Origin: Chryseobacterium sp.
GTDB taxonomy: Bacteria; Bacteroidota; Bacteroidia; Flavobacteriales; Weeksellaceae
Assembly (NCBI RefSeq): GCF_029240215.1
Contig: NZ_JARBTK010000003.1
Coordinates: 62,001 to 126,000 of the forward strand
Direction of reading: 5' to 3'
DNA: 64,000 bases
Position 1 is the stretch's first letter. Each line of letters starts with the position of its first letter. Positions 44,079-53,524 of the stretch are shown one piece after another. Position numbers and translations under genes: made by a program. Under the pieces are notes generated by a model. That model worked only from the letters and a program-made list of their open reading frames with translations, was not told the origin of the DNA and did not search any database.

Positions 44079-44957
44079 TTACTTATTAAAATGATCCCAA
44101 ACTACTTTCGAAATATCAGAAATCATCTTGCAATTTGTAGCATCAGATTCCATGGAATTGCTTACAAATACGGCAATTGCGTAATGTTTTCCGTTTGGCA
44201 AAGTAACGATTGCGATTTCATTTTCTGCGCCTGTTAAGCCTGCATTGTTTTTTCCGGAAGCTCCCGTTTTTCTTGCAACGGGGGTGTTTTTGGGAAGTTG
44301 CTCGACCAGTTTATTCAGTCCGGTTGATGTTGAGAGCATCACTTTCATCAGATAATCTGTAGATTTTTTTGAAAGTAATTTTCCGTCATAAAATTTCTTT
44401 AAAACATCAACGGCAGATTGTGTCATGCTGTAATTTTCATACTGTACGTTCCAGTCTTTGTGCATGGCGGCTTCGTTATATTTGATCTGAAAACCTTTCA
44501 CGCCTTTAGAATCCATAAATTTCTGAACGGTCTGTGTACCTCCCAAAAGTTTCAGCATAATGTCACACCCGTTATTATCACTTCTTGCAACAGTAAATTC
44601 AAGAATTTCACTTAGAGGAACTCCGGGATTTCCATTAGGATATTTATCCCGAAGTGGCGACCATGTATTTTCAAGTAAATTTGATTGATTTAAAACAACT
44701 TTCTGATCCAGAGAAAGCTTTCCTTTTTCAACAAAATCTAAGACTGCAGCAGCAATATGAAACTTAAAAACACTCTGCATCGGAAGTTTTTTTTCTGAAT
44801 TTTTATTGTATTTAAAACCATTTTCAAGCCCAAGAACCGAAATTCCGACGGTTGCTTTTTTATCTTTTACAATTGAATTGATTTTCTGTTCTAATGCTGA
44901 GCTTTGCGCAAAAGTAAATGCGGAAATTAAAAGAAAAAGAAGTGCTGTTTTTTTCAT
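44079..44957 (-). CDS. Class A beta-lactamase (subclass A2, CGA/CIA-like)
   Basis: 292 residues, signal peptide ending F-A-Q. All class A motifs are visible: S-V-F-K (Ser62-Lys65), S-D-N (126-128), the omega-loop Glu162 in Y-N-E-A-A-M and K-T-G (230-232). It resembles the chromosomal extended-spectrum enzymes CGA and CIA of Chryseobacterium and CME of Elizabethkingia. It hydrolyses penicillins and cephalosporins in the periplasm. The gene lies 63 bp downstream of the GH5 gene with a terminator hairpin between, and no good promoter is visible in that gap. Confidence 0.92.
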   Translation of the reverse strand: MKKTALLFLLISAFTFAQSSALEQKINSIVKDKKATVGISVLGLENGFKYNKNSEKKLPMQSVFKFHIAAAVLDFVEKGKLSLDQKVVLNQSNLLENTWSPLRDKYPNGNPGVPLSEILEFTVARSDNNGCDIMLKLLGGTQTVQKFMDSKGVKGFQIKYNEAAMHKDWNVQYENYSMTQSAVDVLKKFYDGKLLSKKSTDYLMKVMLSTSTGLNKLVEQLPKNTPVARKTGASGKNNAGLTGAENEIAIVTLPNGKHYAIAVFVSNSMESDATNCKMISDISKVVWDHFNK

Positions 44958-44966
44958 AATATTTTG

Positions 44967-45004
44967 GTTAAAAAAATCCCTCTTAGAAACTAAAAGGGAT
45001 TTGC
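44967..45004 (-). terminator. Terminator/attenuator between GH5 and beta-lactamase genes
   Basis: On the minus strand AAATCCCT / AGGGATTT with a 13-nt loop and a T run. It fills most of the 63-bp gap before the beta-lactamase start. Confidence 0.75.
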
Positions 45005-45020
45005 AATTTAAGATTTTTTC

Positions 45021-46742
45021 CTATTTCAATTCAAAATAATTCAGATTGACTCCGTTGTTTTCAAAATAGATTCTGATTTTATTTTCTCCTTTTTTGAGGT
45101 TAATTCCTTTTGTGGAAGATGTTTTCCAGCTTTCATTTCCTCCTGTAGAAGTTAGCGAAACAGTTGTCAATTGTTTTCCGGAGGCATTTTCGATTCTGAT
45201 TTTTCCATCATTTTCACTTGAATAGTTTATATCAAAAGTATAATTCTTTTCTGTTTTAGAATTGATGGTGTATTGCAGCCATTCTCCAGCTTCAGTTTTT
45301 CCCACATAATATTGATTATCTTTTGATTTATAAATGTCAACACCATCATTTCTCAGTTGATTTCCGGAATTCCATTCTGATCTTTTTGCTTCATCACTTA
45401 CCCAAAGATTAATGAAATCCTTGTCTTCGTAAGCTGATCCCATTCTTCCCAAATCATACTCCGCAGCAGATATTTTTCCGGGAATCTGATGGTTTTTAAA
45501 TGGTTTTGTAGAATTTTCCTTAGTTTGTCTGAACATTGCGTCGATCACATCGTTTTTGATTTCAACATTAGAAAATTTATAATTTTCGGCGATTGTCATT
45601 AATGTTTTTTTTGCAAATTCTTTTGAAGGTTTTTCGCCTCCGTTTTTCCAGTAATCTAAAAGCTTTTGATATTCAGGAGTGATTTTTACATTGGTGATTC
45701 CTGCGATATTGTCAATTTTTTTCATAGGCCAGAAAGCATAGCCAATATTGTGTTTGTCTAAAAGCTGGATCAGTTCTGTAAACCAAACGTTAGAATTTTC
45801 TCCGGTTTCACCCAGCCAAATTGGCATATTGTGCTTTTCTCGCAGATCTAAAGCAAATTTCAGTGTTTCATCGTTATTGTAATTCCAGTATTTATGAAAA
45901 CTGAACGCCATATTTTTATCCCAAATCGGAATCAATCCATTATAATTATTTCCCCAACCATTCCCTTCAAGGAAAATAATATGTTTCTTATCAACCTGAC
46001 GAATGGCTTCTGTGATTTCCTTTTGTAATTTCCAAAGAGGAGCATTTGACATTTCATCAGTTCCGTTAGGATTTTTTCCTGTGAAATTGATGTTGGGTTC
46101 GTTGATCAGATCATAACCTCCAATCCATACTTCATCTTTATATCTTTCTGCTAATTTTTTCCAAAGTGCAATGGTCTTTTTCTGATTTTCCTCGCTTTCC
46201 CAAAGTGAGGGTTTTGATTTGTCATTGTCTGAAATATTGGCATCATTTCCTTGCCCTCCCGGAGCGGCGTGAAGATCAAGAATCAAATAAATTTTGTTGT
46301 CTTTACACCATTTCAATAAATCATCAGTCATTTTAAAACCTTCTTCCAACCATGTGTTTTGTCCTTTTACAGATTCTTTTTCAATGGGTAAAGTGTAGAG
46401 ATTATAATGCATCGGAAGTCGTACAGAATTAAATCCTGCCTTTGCTAAAAAATCAATATCCTGTTTTGCAATTCCATTTTTTAGGTAAGCTTTGTAAAAT
46501 TCATTCATTCCGTCTTCACCAATTAATTCTGTAATTTTCTCTTTAATTTTAAATTGCGGTCCGGCAAAATCTGCAGTTTTCAGCATATAACCTTCCTGTA
46601 ACATCCAGCCTCCTAAACCGAGGCCTCTCAACTGAATATTTTCACCTTTGTCGTTGACGATTTTCTGTCCATTTGTTTTTAATAACTGTGATGTCCCAAA
46701 TTGAGACAATAAAAGGGCGGATAATAGGATGGCTCTTTTCAT
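45021..46742 (-). CDS. GH5 (cellulase-family) glycosidase with C-terminal carbohydrate-binding domain, secreted
   Basis: 573 residues, signal peptide ending G-T-S-Q. The barrel starts L-R-G-L-G-L-G-G-W-M, acid/base Glu215 is in L-I-N-E-P-N and the nucleophile Glu312 in W-L-G-E-T-G-E-N. From about residue 440 a beta-sandwich resembling CBM6 follows (G-E-W-L-Q-Y-T-I-N, I-R-I-E-N-A-S-G, N-K-I-R-I-Y-F). It cuts beta-linked glucans or mannans; the sequence does not show which. The lack of a type IX tail suggests periplasm or outer-membrane release. Confidence 0.9.
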   Translation of the reverse strand: MKRAILLSALLLSQFGTSQLLKTNGQKIVNDKGENIQLRGLGLGGWMLQEGYMLKTADFAGPQFKIKEKITELIGEDGMNEFYKAYLKNGIAKQDIDFLAKAGFNSVRLPMHYNLYTLPIEKESVKGQNTWLEEGFKMTDDLLKWCKDNKIYLILDLHAAPGGQGNDANISDNDKSKPSLWESEENQKKTIALWKKLAERYKDEVWIGGYDLINEPNINFTGKNPNGTDEMSNAPLWKLQKEITEAIRQVDKKHIIFLEGNGWGNNYNGLIPIWDKNMAFSFHKYWNYNNDETLKFALDLREKHNMPIWLGETGENSNVWFTELIQLLDKHNIGYAFWPMKKIDNIAGITNVKITPEYQKLLDYWKNGGEKPSKEFAKKTLMTIAENYKFSNVEIKNDVIDAMFRQTKENSTKPFKNHQIPGKISAAEYDLGRMGSAYEDKDFINLWVSDEAKRSEWNSGNQLRNDGVDIYKSKDNQYYVGKTEAGEWLQYTINSKTEKNYTFDINYSSENDGKIRIENASGKQLTTVSLTSTGGNESWKTSSTKGINLKKGENKIRIYFENNGVNLNYFELK

Positions 46743-46878
46743 GGTTTTGATTATTTTAAATATTAAGGGATTTTTAAAATTGAATATTAAAGTGTAAACA
46801 AAGATATTTAAAATTTGTTGAATGAAAATTTAAAAATATTAATTGAAATGAAAATAATTGCGCTTGTAATTCTTTCTG

Positions 46879-46942
46879 TTCTTCCGTAGAAATCTAAACA
46901 AAGTCTTTGATCTTTCAACCGTTGAGATTCCTACGGAATGAC
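46879..46942. repeat. Decayed GTCATTCC inverted-repeat element
   Basis: The right arm GAGATTCCTACGGAATGAC is intact; the left arm has several changes. The rest of the 340-bp gap (46743-47082) shows only AT-rich sequence, presumably the GH5 promoter region; no -7 box stood out. Confidence 0.65.
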
Positions 46943-47082
46943 AAAATTGGATGGTTAGGATTTTGTTAATCAGATTTTTGCTAATGAAAAAACGGACTTG
47001 ACAGTCTGTTCTTATTGATATGTATTAGTAATTTTTTTGTGTATTTGTGAAAAATATTCTTATGATTTATGTTTAAAAAAAA

Positions 47083-48045
47083 TCAAGAAATCAACTTCAT
47101 AATTTCCAAAGCCACCTTCAAAGCTTCCGTTCCGTCCTCTAAGGAAACTTCTACATTTTTATCTTCCAAAATAGCGTCTGCAAAACTTTCCAGTTCATCC
47201 AAAATAGCATTATTCGGCTGAATGTTTGGGTATTCAAATAAAATCTGATTTTTTTCACCTTCCGCATTTTCAATAATCATATCAAATGGAGTAGGGTTTT
47301 CCGGAGCATCTTTCATTCGGATCACCTCTGCTTTTTTCTCTAAGAAATCGACCGATATATAAGCATCTTTCTGGAAAAATCTGCTTTTTCTCATTGCCTT
47401 CATTGATATTCTCGACGTTGTCAGGTTTGCGACGCATCCGTTTTCAAATTCTATTCTTGCATTTGTAATATCAGGAGTTTTGCTGACTACACAAACTCCG
47501 CTTGCGTGAATGTTTTTTACTTTTGATTTCACAACGCTCAATAAAATATCAAGATCATGAATCATTAAATCTAAAACCACCGAAACATCCGTTCCGCGAG
47601 GATTAAATTCCGCCAAACGGTGAATTTCAATAAACATCGGATTTTGAATGTAATCTTTTGCTCCGATAAATGCTGGATTGTATCTTTCTACGTGTCCAAC
47701 CTGTGCTTTAATACCATGTTCGCGACATTTGTAAAGAATTTCTTCAGCCTGTTCAAGAGTTTGGGTAACGGGTTTTTCAATGAAAAAATGAAGGCCTTTT
47801 TCGATTGCTTTCAGTGCATAATCGTAATGATAAATGGTTGGGGTTACAATATCCAACATATCGATTTGCCCCAATAATTCTTCAAGATTTTCAAAATATT
47901 TGTAACCGAATTCAGCTTCGAGTTTTTTACCGTTTTCTGCATCTTTATCGTGAAAACCAATAAAATCATATTTATCTGACTGATTCAGAAGTTTCAAATG
48001 TATTTTTCCTAAATGTCCGGCGCCTACCAAACCTGCTTTTAACAT
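47083..48045 (-). CDS. Gfo/Idh/MocA-family oxidoreductase
   Basis: 320 residues. N-terminal Rossmann motif G-L-V-G-A-G-H-L-G-K-I-H, the conserved E-K-P-V-T-Q-T-L in the hinge, and H-D-L-D-I-L-L in the catalytic region (lysine of E-K-P, His of M-I-H-D). These enzymes oxidise or reduce sugars, inositols or UDP-sugars with NAD(P). The substrate is not readable. It is divergent from pcm, 135 bp away. Confidence 0.88.
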   Translation of the reverse strand: MLKAGLVGAGHLGKIHLKLLNQSDKYDFIGFHDKDAENGKKLEAEFGYKYFENLEELLGQIDMLDIVTPTIYHYDYALKAIEKGLHFFIEKPVTQTLEQAEEILYKCREHGIKAQVGHVERYNPAFIGAKDYIQNPMFIEIHRLAEFNPRGTDVSVVLDLMIHDLDILLSVVKSKVKNIHASGVCVVSKTPDITNARIEFENGCVANLTTSRISMKAMRKSRFFQKDAYISVDFLEKKAEVIRMKDAPENPTPFDMIIENAEGEKNQILFEYPNIQPNNAILDELESFADAILEDKNVEVSLEDGTEALKVALEIMKLIS

Positions 48046-48180
48046 AGCTTTTTAATTTTTGTAAATATAGCAATTTTAGGTATTAGGAAAGAGATGATAG
48101 GTTTTAGGTTGACAGGTACTGATTCTTTTGCTATTTTTGTGAAAACTCTATAAACGATTACCTAATACTACTGAAAAATA

Positions 48181-48831
48181 ATGCAGGATTCATTCGTACA
48201 CAAAGGAAAAAGAAAGATTTTGGTTGAGTATCTCCGTCAGAAGATCGGGATTTCCGATGAAAATGTACTTTCGGCGATGAATGAAGTTCCGAGACATCTT
48301 TTTATTGAAAGTATTTTCGAAGATTTCGCCTACGAAGACCGCGCTTTCCCTATTTTGTCGCATCAGACGATTTCTCATCCTTCAACGGTTGCGGAACAGT
48401 CGGAATTGCTGCAATTAAAAGCTGGAGAAAAAGTTCTTGAAATTGGAACTGGTTGTGGATATCAAACTGCAGTTTTATTGGCGATGAGAGGTTTGGTTTA
48501 TACAGTTGAAAGACAGAAAGATCTGTTTGATTTTTCTAAGAAGAAGTTCAGAGAACTTCACTTGCATCCGAAATTTCAGAGTTTCGGTGACGGTTTTGCC
48601 GGACTTCCGACTTTTGCACCTTTTGATAAAATTATCGTAACGTGTGGTGCTGCAGTTTTACCGACAGAATTATTAAAACAGTTAAAGGTGGGCGGAAAAA
48701 TGGTCATTCCTTTAGGTCAGACTGACGAACAGGTTTTGTATAGATTTACCAAAACTTCACCGACAGAATTTGAAAAAGAAGAATTCGGAGCGTATAAATT
48801 TGTCCCGATGTTAAATAATACCAATCAATAA
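48181..48831 (+). CDS. pcm: Protein-L-isoaspartate O-methyltransferase
   Basis: 216 residues. SAM site V-L-E-I-G-T-G-C-G-Y-Q-T-A, the P-R-H-L-F start region and H-Q-T-I-S-H-P-S-T-V-A substrate loop. It methylates isoaspartyl residues to start repair of aged proteins. Size and motifs are as expected. Confidence 0.95.
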   Translation: MQDSFVHKGKRKILVEYLRQKIGISDENVLSAMNEVPRHLFIESIFEDFAYEDRAFPILSHQTISHPSTVAEQSELLQLKAGEKVLEIGTGCGYQTAVLLAMRGLVYTVERQKDLFDFSKKKFRELHLHPKFQSFGDGFAGLPTFAPFDKIIVTCGAAVLPTELLKQLKVGGKMVIPLGQTDEQVLYRFTKTSPTEFEKEEFGAYKFVPMLNNTNQ

Positions 48832-48861
48832 TTTTAGTTTGAATTTTTTTACAAATACTCT

Positions 48862-48930
48862 TTGGGAATCTCAGCAAAGTTTTTATAATTTAATTTTCAC
48901 AAAATGAGCTTGAATTCCTAGGGAATATAA
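48862..48930. repeat. Strongly decayed GTCATTCC-type element
   Basis: TGGGAATCTCAGCAAAG on the left and GAATTCCTAGGGAATA on the right keep the element layout with many changes. Confidence 0.35.
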
Positions 48931-48965
48931 AATCCGCAATTTTTTTAAAAATTAAATTTAAAAAC

Positions 48966-49358
48966 ATGAATCCCGAAATCCAAAATTATAACGGCTCACA
49001 AACTGAATCTGATCAGGAAATCTGCTCAAAATTATCTGAATTGATTGGTGAAAATTTAAACAGTTTGGAGTCAAAAATCTGGCATGGTCATCCTGTCTGG
49101 TTTCTGGAAGGAAATCCAATTGTCGGTTACAGCAAACAGAAAAAAGGAATCCGACTCATGTTTTGGAGCGGAAAATCTTTTAACGAAACAAAGCTGAATA
49201 TCGAAGGTGAAAAATTTCAGGATGCGTCAATCTTTTTTAATGATAAAGGTGAGATTAATGAAGATGATTTAAAAAAATGGATCGAAAAATCTAAAGAAAT
49301 TCAATGGGATTATAAAAATATCGTGAAAAGAAAAGGGGAATTGGTCAGATTAAAATAA
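48966..49358 (+). CDS. DUF1801 protein
   Basis: 130 residues. Shows the DUF1801 pattern: S-K-I-W-H-G-H-P-V-W-F, then V-G-Y-S-K-Q-K-K-G-I-R-L-M-F-W, and the C-terminal D-D-L-K-K-W-I-E-K-S-K. The fold is small alpha/beta and the function unknown. Cytoplasmic. Confidence 0.85.
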   Translation: MNPEIQNYNGSQTESDQEICSKLSELIGENLNSLESKIWHGHPVWFLEGNPIVGYSKQKKGIRLMFWSGKSFNETKLNIEGEKFQDASIFFNDKGEINEDDLKKWIEKSKEIQWDYKNIVKRKGELVRLK

Positions 49359-49539
49359 TTAAACTGTAAATTCTAAAATAATAATTCTAAGTCATTTCGG
49401 TCTAAAAATTGAATTCATTTTTTAAACCCAATCACTTTATACTTATTATGGAATTAGGTAAAAGATTACCTGAATAATAAGAAGTCAGAATAAGGAAGTT
49501 ACAAAACAAGGTTTTTTTCTCATGCTAATAAATATATAT

Positions 49540-49593
49540 ATGAAGTTTTGGAAAAAAAATAAGGATGATTCAGATTCAGATAAGGAAAAATAA
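49540..49593 (+). CDS. Possible 17-residue peptide
   Basis: ATG at 49540 begins a 17-codon frame, M-K-F-W-K-K-N-K followed by an acidic D-D-S-D-S-D-K-E-K, and stops 15 bp before an intrinsic terminator. The basic-aromatic start plus acidic tail is unusual. The terminator with no other gene implies a short transcript here (peptide or small RNA). Weak evidence only. Confidence 0.25.
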   Translation: MKFWKKNKDDSDSDKEK

Positions 49594-49608
49594 TATTAAC
49601 AGAATTAG

Positions 49609-49640
49609 AACTTCACTTTTAAAAGGAGTGAGGTTTTTTT
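49609..49640 (+). terminator. Terminator in the DUF1801 / 2-hydroxyacid dehydrogenase gap
   Basis: AACTTCACT / AGTGAGGTT with one G-T pair, a 9-nt loop and a T7 tail; about 250 bp after the DUF1801 stop, so it likely ends either that or a short local transcript. Confidence 0.7.
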
Positions 49641-49665
49641 ATTAATAAAATTTAATTAAATAAAG

Positions 49666-50637
49666 ATGAAAGTATTCATAAACAAAAGAATTCCGGAAAT
49701 TGGAATTAAAATGCTTGAGGAAGCCGGACTTGAAGTAGTAATTCCTGAAAACTCAAATCTTTCACAGGAAGAATGGCTGCAATACTGCAAAGATTCTGAT
49801 ATCATTCTTAATGTCGGACAAAATAAATATGGAAAAGAATTTTTTGATGAATGTCCAAATATAAAAGCGATTGCTTTGTATTCTGTCGGTTTTGATCATG
49901 TTGATATTAGAGAAGCCAACAAAAGAAATATTCCTGTTGGAAATACCCCCGATGTTTTAAGCAGAGCTACTTCTGATATCGCATTTTTACTGATGCAATC
50001 GGTTGCAAGAAGAGCCAGTTATTATTTTGAAAGAGTAAAATCTGATAATTGGGGAGATTTTGATCCGTTGCATGCTTTAGGACAGGAGCTGTATGGCAAA
50101 ACTTTAGGTGTTTTCGGATTGGGAAGAATTGGTTTTGAGATGGCAGAAAAGTGTAAAAGAGCCTTTGATATGAATATTATTTATCATAACAGAAACCATA
50201 ATGAAGAAGCTGAAAATGAACTTGGAGCAAAATATGTTTCGTTTGATGAATTGGTTGAGCAATCTGATGTTTTGAGTATTCATGCGAATTTTACAAAGGA
50301 GCATGCAGATCTTTTTAATGAATCCGTTTTCAAAAAAATGAAGTCGGATGCAATTTTCATCAATACTGCAAGAGGCGGTTTCCATAATCAGGTTGATCTT
50401 TACAATGCACTTACCAAAAAAGAGATTTGGGGAGCCGGTCTTGATGTGACCAATCCGGAGCCGATGCTGCACGATGATCCGATTTTGGGGCTTTCCAATG
50501 TTTGTATTTTACCACATATCGGTTCGGCAACAGTCGAAGCCAGAAACGGAATGGCAAAATTGGCCGCTGAAAATATTATTGCGTTTTCAAAAGGTGAAAA
50601 AATGCCGCATTGTGCAAATCCTGAAGTTTATAAGTAA
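49666..50637 (+). CDS. D-isomer-specific 2-hydroxyacid dehydrogenase
   Basis: 323 residues. NAD motif G-V-F-G-L-G-R-I-G-F-E-M-A, substrate-binding S-V-G-F-D-H-V-D, signature I-N-T-A-R-G-G, and catalytic P-H-I-G-S-A-T with the His. Substrate-binding residues resemble glyoxylate/hydroxypyruvate or gluconate 2-dehydrogenase types. It reduces a 2-ketoacid to the D-hydroxyacid; the exact acid is uncertain. Confidence 0.9.
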   Translation: MKVFINKRIPEIGIKMLEEAGLEVVIPENSNLSQEEWLQYCKDSDIILNVGQNKYGKEFFDECPNIKAIALYSVGFDHVDIREANKRNIPVGNTPDVLSRATSDIAFLLMQSVARRASYYFERVKSDNWGDFDPLHALGQELYGKTLGVFGLGRIGFEMAEKCKRAFDMNIIYHNRNHNEEAENELGAKYVSFDELVEQSDVLSIHANFTKEHADLFNESVFKKMKSDAIFINTARGGFHNQVDLYNALTKKEIWGAGLDVTNPEPMLHDDPILGLSNVCILPHIGSATVEARNGMAKLAAENIIAFSKGEKMPHCANPEVYK

Positions 50638-50695
50638 TAATGAAAATGTTGGAATCATTTTTGTCTTATAAAACGTAACATTAAATATAATTATT

Positions 50696-50995
50696 ATGAT
50701 ATCAGAAGACAATACCAACGAACAGGATCGAAAATTAGAAGAAATGGATTATAATCCGGGTGAGGATATTTTCAATAAAGAAGAACATATTCCTCTGGAC
50801 GGTGACGGAAATCCGATCATCAATCCGGAGAATGTGAATGACGGGATGCCTTATGGTTTAGATATTCCCGGTGCAGAAGATGACGATAATTTTGAACAGA
50901 TTACCAATCAGCTTCCTGATGAGGAAAATGATTTCTACAGCAGAAGTGATAATGAAGATGATCACGAAGAAGAAAACGAAGATATCATTGAATAA
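50696..50995 (+). CDS. Acidic hypothetical protein (99 aa)
   Basis: M-I-S-E-D-N-T-N-E-Q-D-R then Y-N-P-G-E-D-I-F-N-K-E-E-H-I-P-L-D-G-D-G, and Y-G-L-D-I-P-G-A-E-D-D-D. It is very acidic, with no membrane or signal segment, and predicted mostly disordered. Such short acidic proteins are conserved among flavobacteria without known function. It has its own terminator. Confidence 0.7.
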   Translation: MISEDNTNEQDRKLEEMDYNPGEDIFNKEEHIPLDGDGNPIINPENVNDGMPYGLDIPGAEDDDNFEQITNQLPDEENDFYSRSDNEDDHEEENEDIIE

Positions 50996-51001
50996 AATTT
51001 C

Positions 51002-51029
51002 AACCTTACTTTTTGAGTAAGGTTTTTTT
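51002..51029 (+). terminator. Intrinsic terminator after acidic protein
   Basis: AACCTTACT / AGTAAGGTT, 9-bp stem, 5-nt loop, T7. Confidence 0.85.
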
Positions 51030-51143
51030 ATGCAGTTTTTTGATGTCAGGAATTTTGAATGTTTTGTTGCAACATATTTTCTAATTTGAATATCTTTAAA
51101 ACTTTGAAACATTGAATTTAAAACTCAGAACATTAAACCGAAT

Positions 51144-53141
51144 ATGACTTTCCAGGAACAGATACAACAGGGAATTCCAACAGAATTGCCTCAGCCAAAA
51201 CCATACAAAACTAACATTAACCACGCTCCGAAACGTAAAGAAATCTTAACGGAAGAAGAGAAAATATTAGCCTTAAAGAATGCTTTACGTTATTTCGATC
51301 CAAAATTTCACGCAGAACTTTTGCCGGAATTTAAAGAGGAATTAGAAAAATACGGTAGAATTTATATGTACCGATTTCGTCCGGATTATGAGATGAAAGC
51401 TAGAGATATTGCAGAATATCCGGGAAAATCTGAACAGGCAAAAGCCATTATGCTGATGATTCAAAATAATCTGGATTATGCGGTGGCACAACATCCTCAT
51501 GAATTGATTACTTACGGCGGAAATGGTGCGGTTTTCAGCAATTGGGCGCAGTATCTTTTGACGATGAAATATCTGTCGGAAATGACAGACGAACAGACTT
51601 TAACGATGTATTCCGGTCATCCGATGGGATTATTTCCTTCTCATAAAGATGCCCCGAGAGTCGTTGTGACCAACGGAATGGTGATTCCAAATTATTCTAA
51701 ACCTGATGATTGGGAAAAATTTAATGCGCTGGGTGTTTCCCAGTACGGGCAAATGACTGCGGGAAGTTATATGTACATCGGTCCGCAAGGAATTGTTCAC
51801 GGAACAACGATTACGGTTTTAAATGCTTTCAGAAAAATAAATAAAGAACCAAAAGGAGGACTTTTCGTGACCTCTGGTTTAGGCGGAATGAGTGGAGCTC
51901 AACCAAAAGCAGGAAATATTGCAGGTTGCGTTACGGTTATTGCTGAAGTTAATCCAAAGATCACAAAAATCCGTCATGATCAAGGATGGGTAAACGAAAT
52001 CCATGAAAATCTTGATGAATTGGTAGAAAGAGTAAGAAAAGCTCAGGAAAATAAAGAAACTGTTTCCTTAGCCTATCTTGGAAATATCGTTGAGGTTTGG
52101 GAGAAATTTAATGAAGAAAATTTAAGAATTGATATTGGTTCAGACCAGACTTCGCTTCACAATCCTTGGGCAGGTGGTTATTATCCGGTTGATCAAACAT
52201 TTGAGGAATCCAATACAATGATGGCAGAAAACCCTGAATTATTCAAAGAAAAAGTTCAGGAAACATTGAGAAGACATGCTGCAGCCATCACTAAACATAC
52301 AGAAAAAGGAACGTATTTCTTCGATTACGGAAATGCCTTTTTACTCGAAGCTTCAAGAGCCGGAGCCGATGTCATGTCAGATAATCCAACAATTGGAAGG
52401 GAATTCAAATACCCATCTTATGTTCAGGATATTATGGGTCCGATGTGTTTTGATTATGGTTTCGGACCGTTCCGTTGGGTTTGTACAAGCGGAAAACCCG
52501 AAGATTTGCAGAAAACGGATGATATTGCTTGTCAGGTTTTAGAAGAAATGATTAAAACGTCACCTGAAGAAATCCAACAGCAAATGAAAGACAACATCAC
52601 CTGGATCAAAGGTGCTCAGGAAAATAAATTGGTGGTCGGTTCACAGGCAAGAATTCTGTACGCCGATGCAGAAGGAAGAATGAAAATCGCTGAAGCCTTC
52701 AACAAAGCCATTAAAAAAGGAGAAATCGGAGCGGTAGTTTTGGGAAGAGATCATCACGATGTTTCGGGGACGGATTCGCCGTACAGAGAGACTTCCAATA
52801 TTTATGACGGTTCGAGATTTACGGCAGATATGGCGATTCACAATGTGATAGGTGATAGTTTCCGTGGGGCAACGTGGGTTTCCATTCATAATGGAGGCGG
52901 TGTTGGTTGGGGAGAAGTGATCAACGGTGGTTTTGGGATGTTGCTCGATGGAAGTGATGATGCCGACAGAAGATTAAAATCGATGCTTTTCTGGGACGTG
53001 AACAACGGAATTTCAAGACGAAGCTGGGCTAGAAATGAAGGTGCTGTTTTCGCCATTAAAAGAGCGATGGAAGCCGAACCTAATTTGAAAGTGACGCTTC
53101 CGAATTTTGTGGATGAGAGTCTTTTTAGTTTGAAAATTTGA
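51144..53141 (+). CDS. hutU: Urocanate hydratase
   Basis: 665 residues; long type, about 100 residues more than E. coli-type HutU. It has the NAD-binding G-L-G-G-M-S-G-A-Q-P-K-A, the G-G-N-G-A-V-F-S-N-W substrate region and D-Y-G-F-G-P-F-R-W-V with the R-W of the family. It converts urocanate to imidazolonepropionate in histidine breakdown. No other hut gene is in the window. It ends just before the first array of CGTCA elements. Confidence 0.95.
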   Translation: MTFQEQIQQGIPTELPQPKPYKTNINHAPKRKEILTEEEKILALKNALRYFDPKFHAELLPEFKEELEKYGRIYMYRFRPDYEMKARDIAEYPGKSEQAKAIMLMIQNNLDYAVAQHPHELITYGGNGAVFSNWAQYLLTMKYLSEMTDEQTLTMYSGHPMGLFPSHKDAPRVVVTNGMVIPNYSKPDDWEKFNALGVSQYGQMTAGSYMYIGPQGIVHGTTITVLNAFRKINKEPKGGLFVTSGLGGMSGAQPKAGNIAGCVTVIAEVNPKITKIRHDQGWVNEIHENLDELVERVRKAQENKETVSLAYLGNIVEVWEKFNEENLRIDIGSDQTSLHNPWAGGYYPVDQTFEESNTMMAENPELFKEKVQETLRRHAAAITKHTEKGTYFFDYGNAFLLEASRAGADVMSDNPTIGREFKYPSYVQDIMGPMCFDYGFGPFRWVCTSGKPEDLQKTDDIACQVLEEMIKTSPEEIQQQMKDNITWIKGAQENKLVVGSQARILYADAEGRMKIAEAFNKAIKKGEIGAVVLGRDHHDVSGTDSPYRETSNIYDGSRFTADMAIHNVIGDSFRGATWVSIHNGGGVGWGEVINGGFGMLLDGSDDADRRLKSMLFWDVNNGISRRSWARNEGAVFAIKRAMEAEPNLKVTLPNFVDESLFSLKI

Positions 53142-53173
53142 AAATGATTTAATTTGAAAATGTTTAATGATGC

Positions 53174-53460
53174 CGTCACTTCGAGTAGCTTTTGAAAAAA
53201 GCGTATCGAAAAGTTTTGATTCTTGACTGTCTTTGATTCACAAGTTTTCGATACATTTTTCTACGCTTTGCTCCGAAAACACTCGAACTGACGGAGCTGT
53301 AAACTTTATTCATTGATTTATAAATAAGATTTTCCAATTCGTCACTTCGAGTAGCTTTTGAAAAAAGCGTACCGAGAAGTTTTGATTCTTAACTGTCTTT
53401 TATTCACAAGTTCTCGATACATTTTTCTACGCTTTGCTCCGAAAAACACTCGAACTGACG
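53174..53460. repeat. Tandem pair of ~120-bp CGTCA-ended inverted-repeat elements
   Basis: Copies at 53174-53293 and 53340-53460. Each starts CGTCACTTCGAGTAGC and ends ACTCGAACTGACG; inner arms GTATCGA(G/A)AAGTTTT and AAGTT(C/T)TCGATAC also pair, so each folds as a long interrupted hairpin. A 46-bp spacer (AACTTTATTCATTG core) repeats at 54513 and 54674, so this is a tandem duplication of about 166 bp. Confidence 0.85.
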
Positions 53461-53482
53461 AATGGGAAATCTTACAAATATT

Positions 53483-53508
53483 AAAACCTGCCGTAAGGCA
53501 GGTTTTTT
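53483..53508. terminator. CCTGC-type terminator 1, bidirectional
   Basis: AAAACCTGCC / GGCAGGTTTT, 10-bp stem with GTAA loop and T7. It can serve the minus-strand OMP gene or upstream transcripts. Near-identical hairpins lie at 54296, 54784 and 56405. Confidence 0.85.
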
Positions 53509-53524
53509 TGCAATAAGAAGACAA

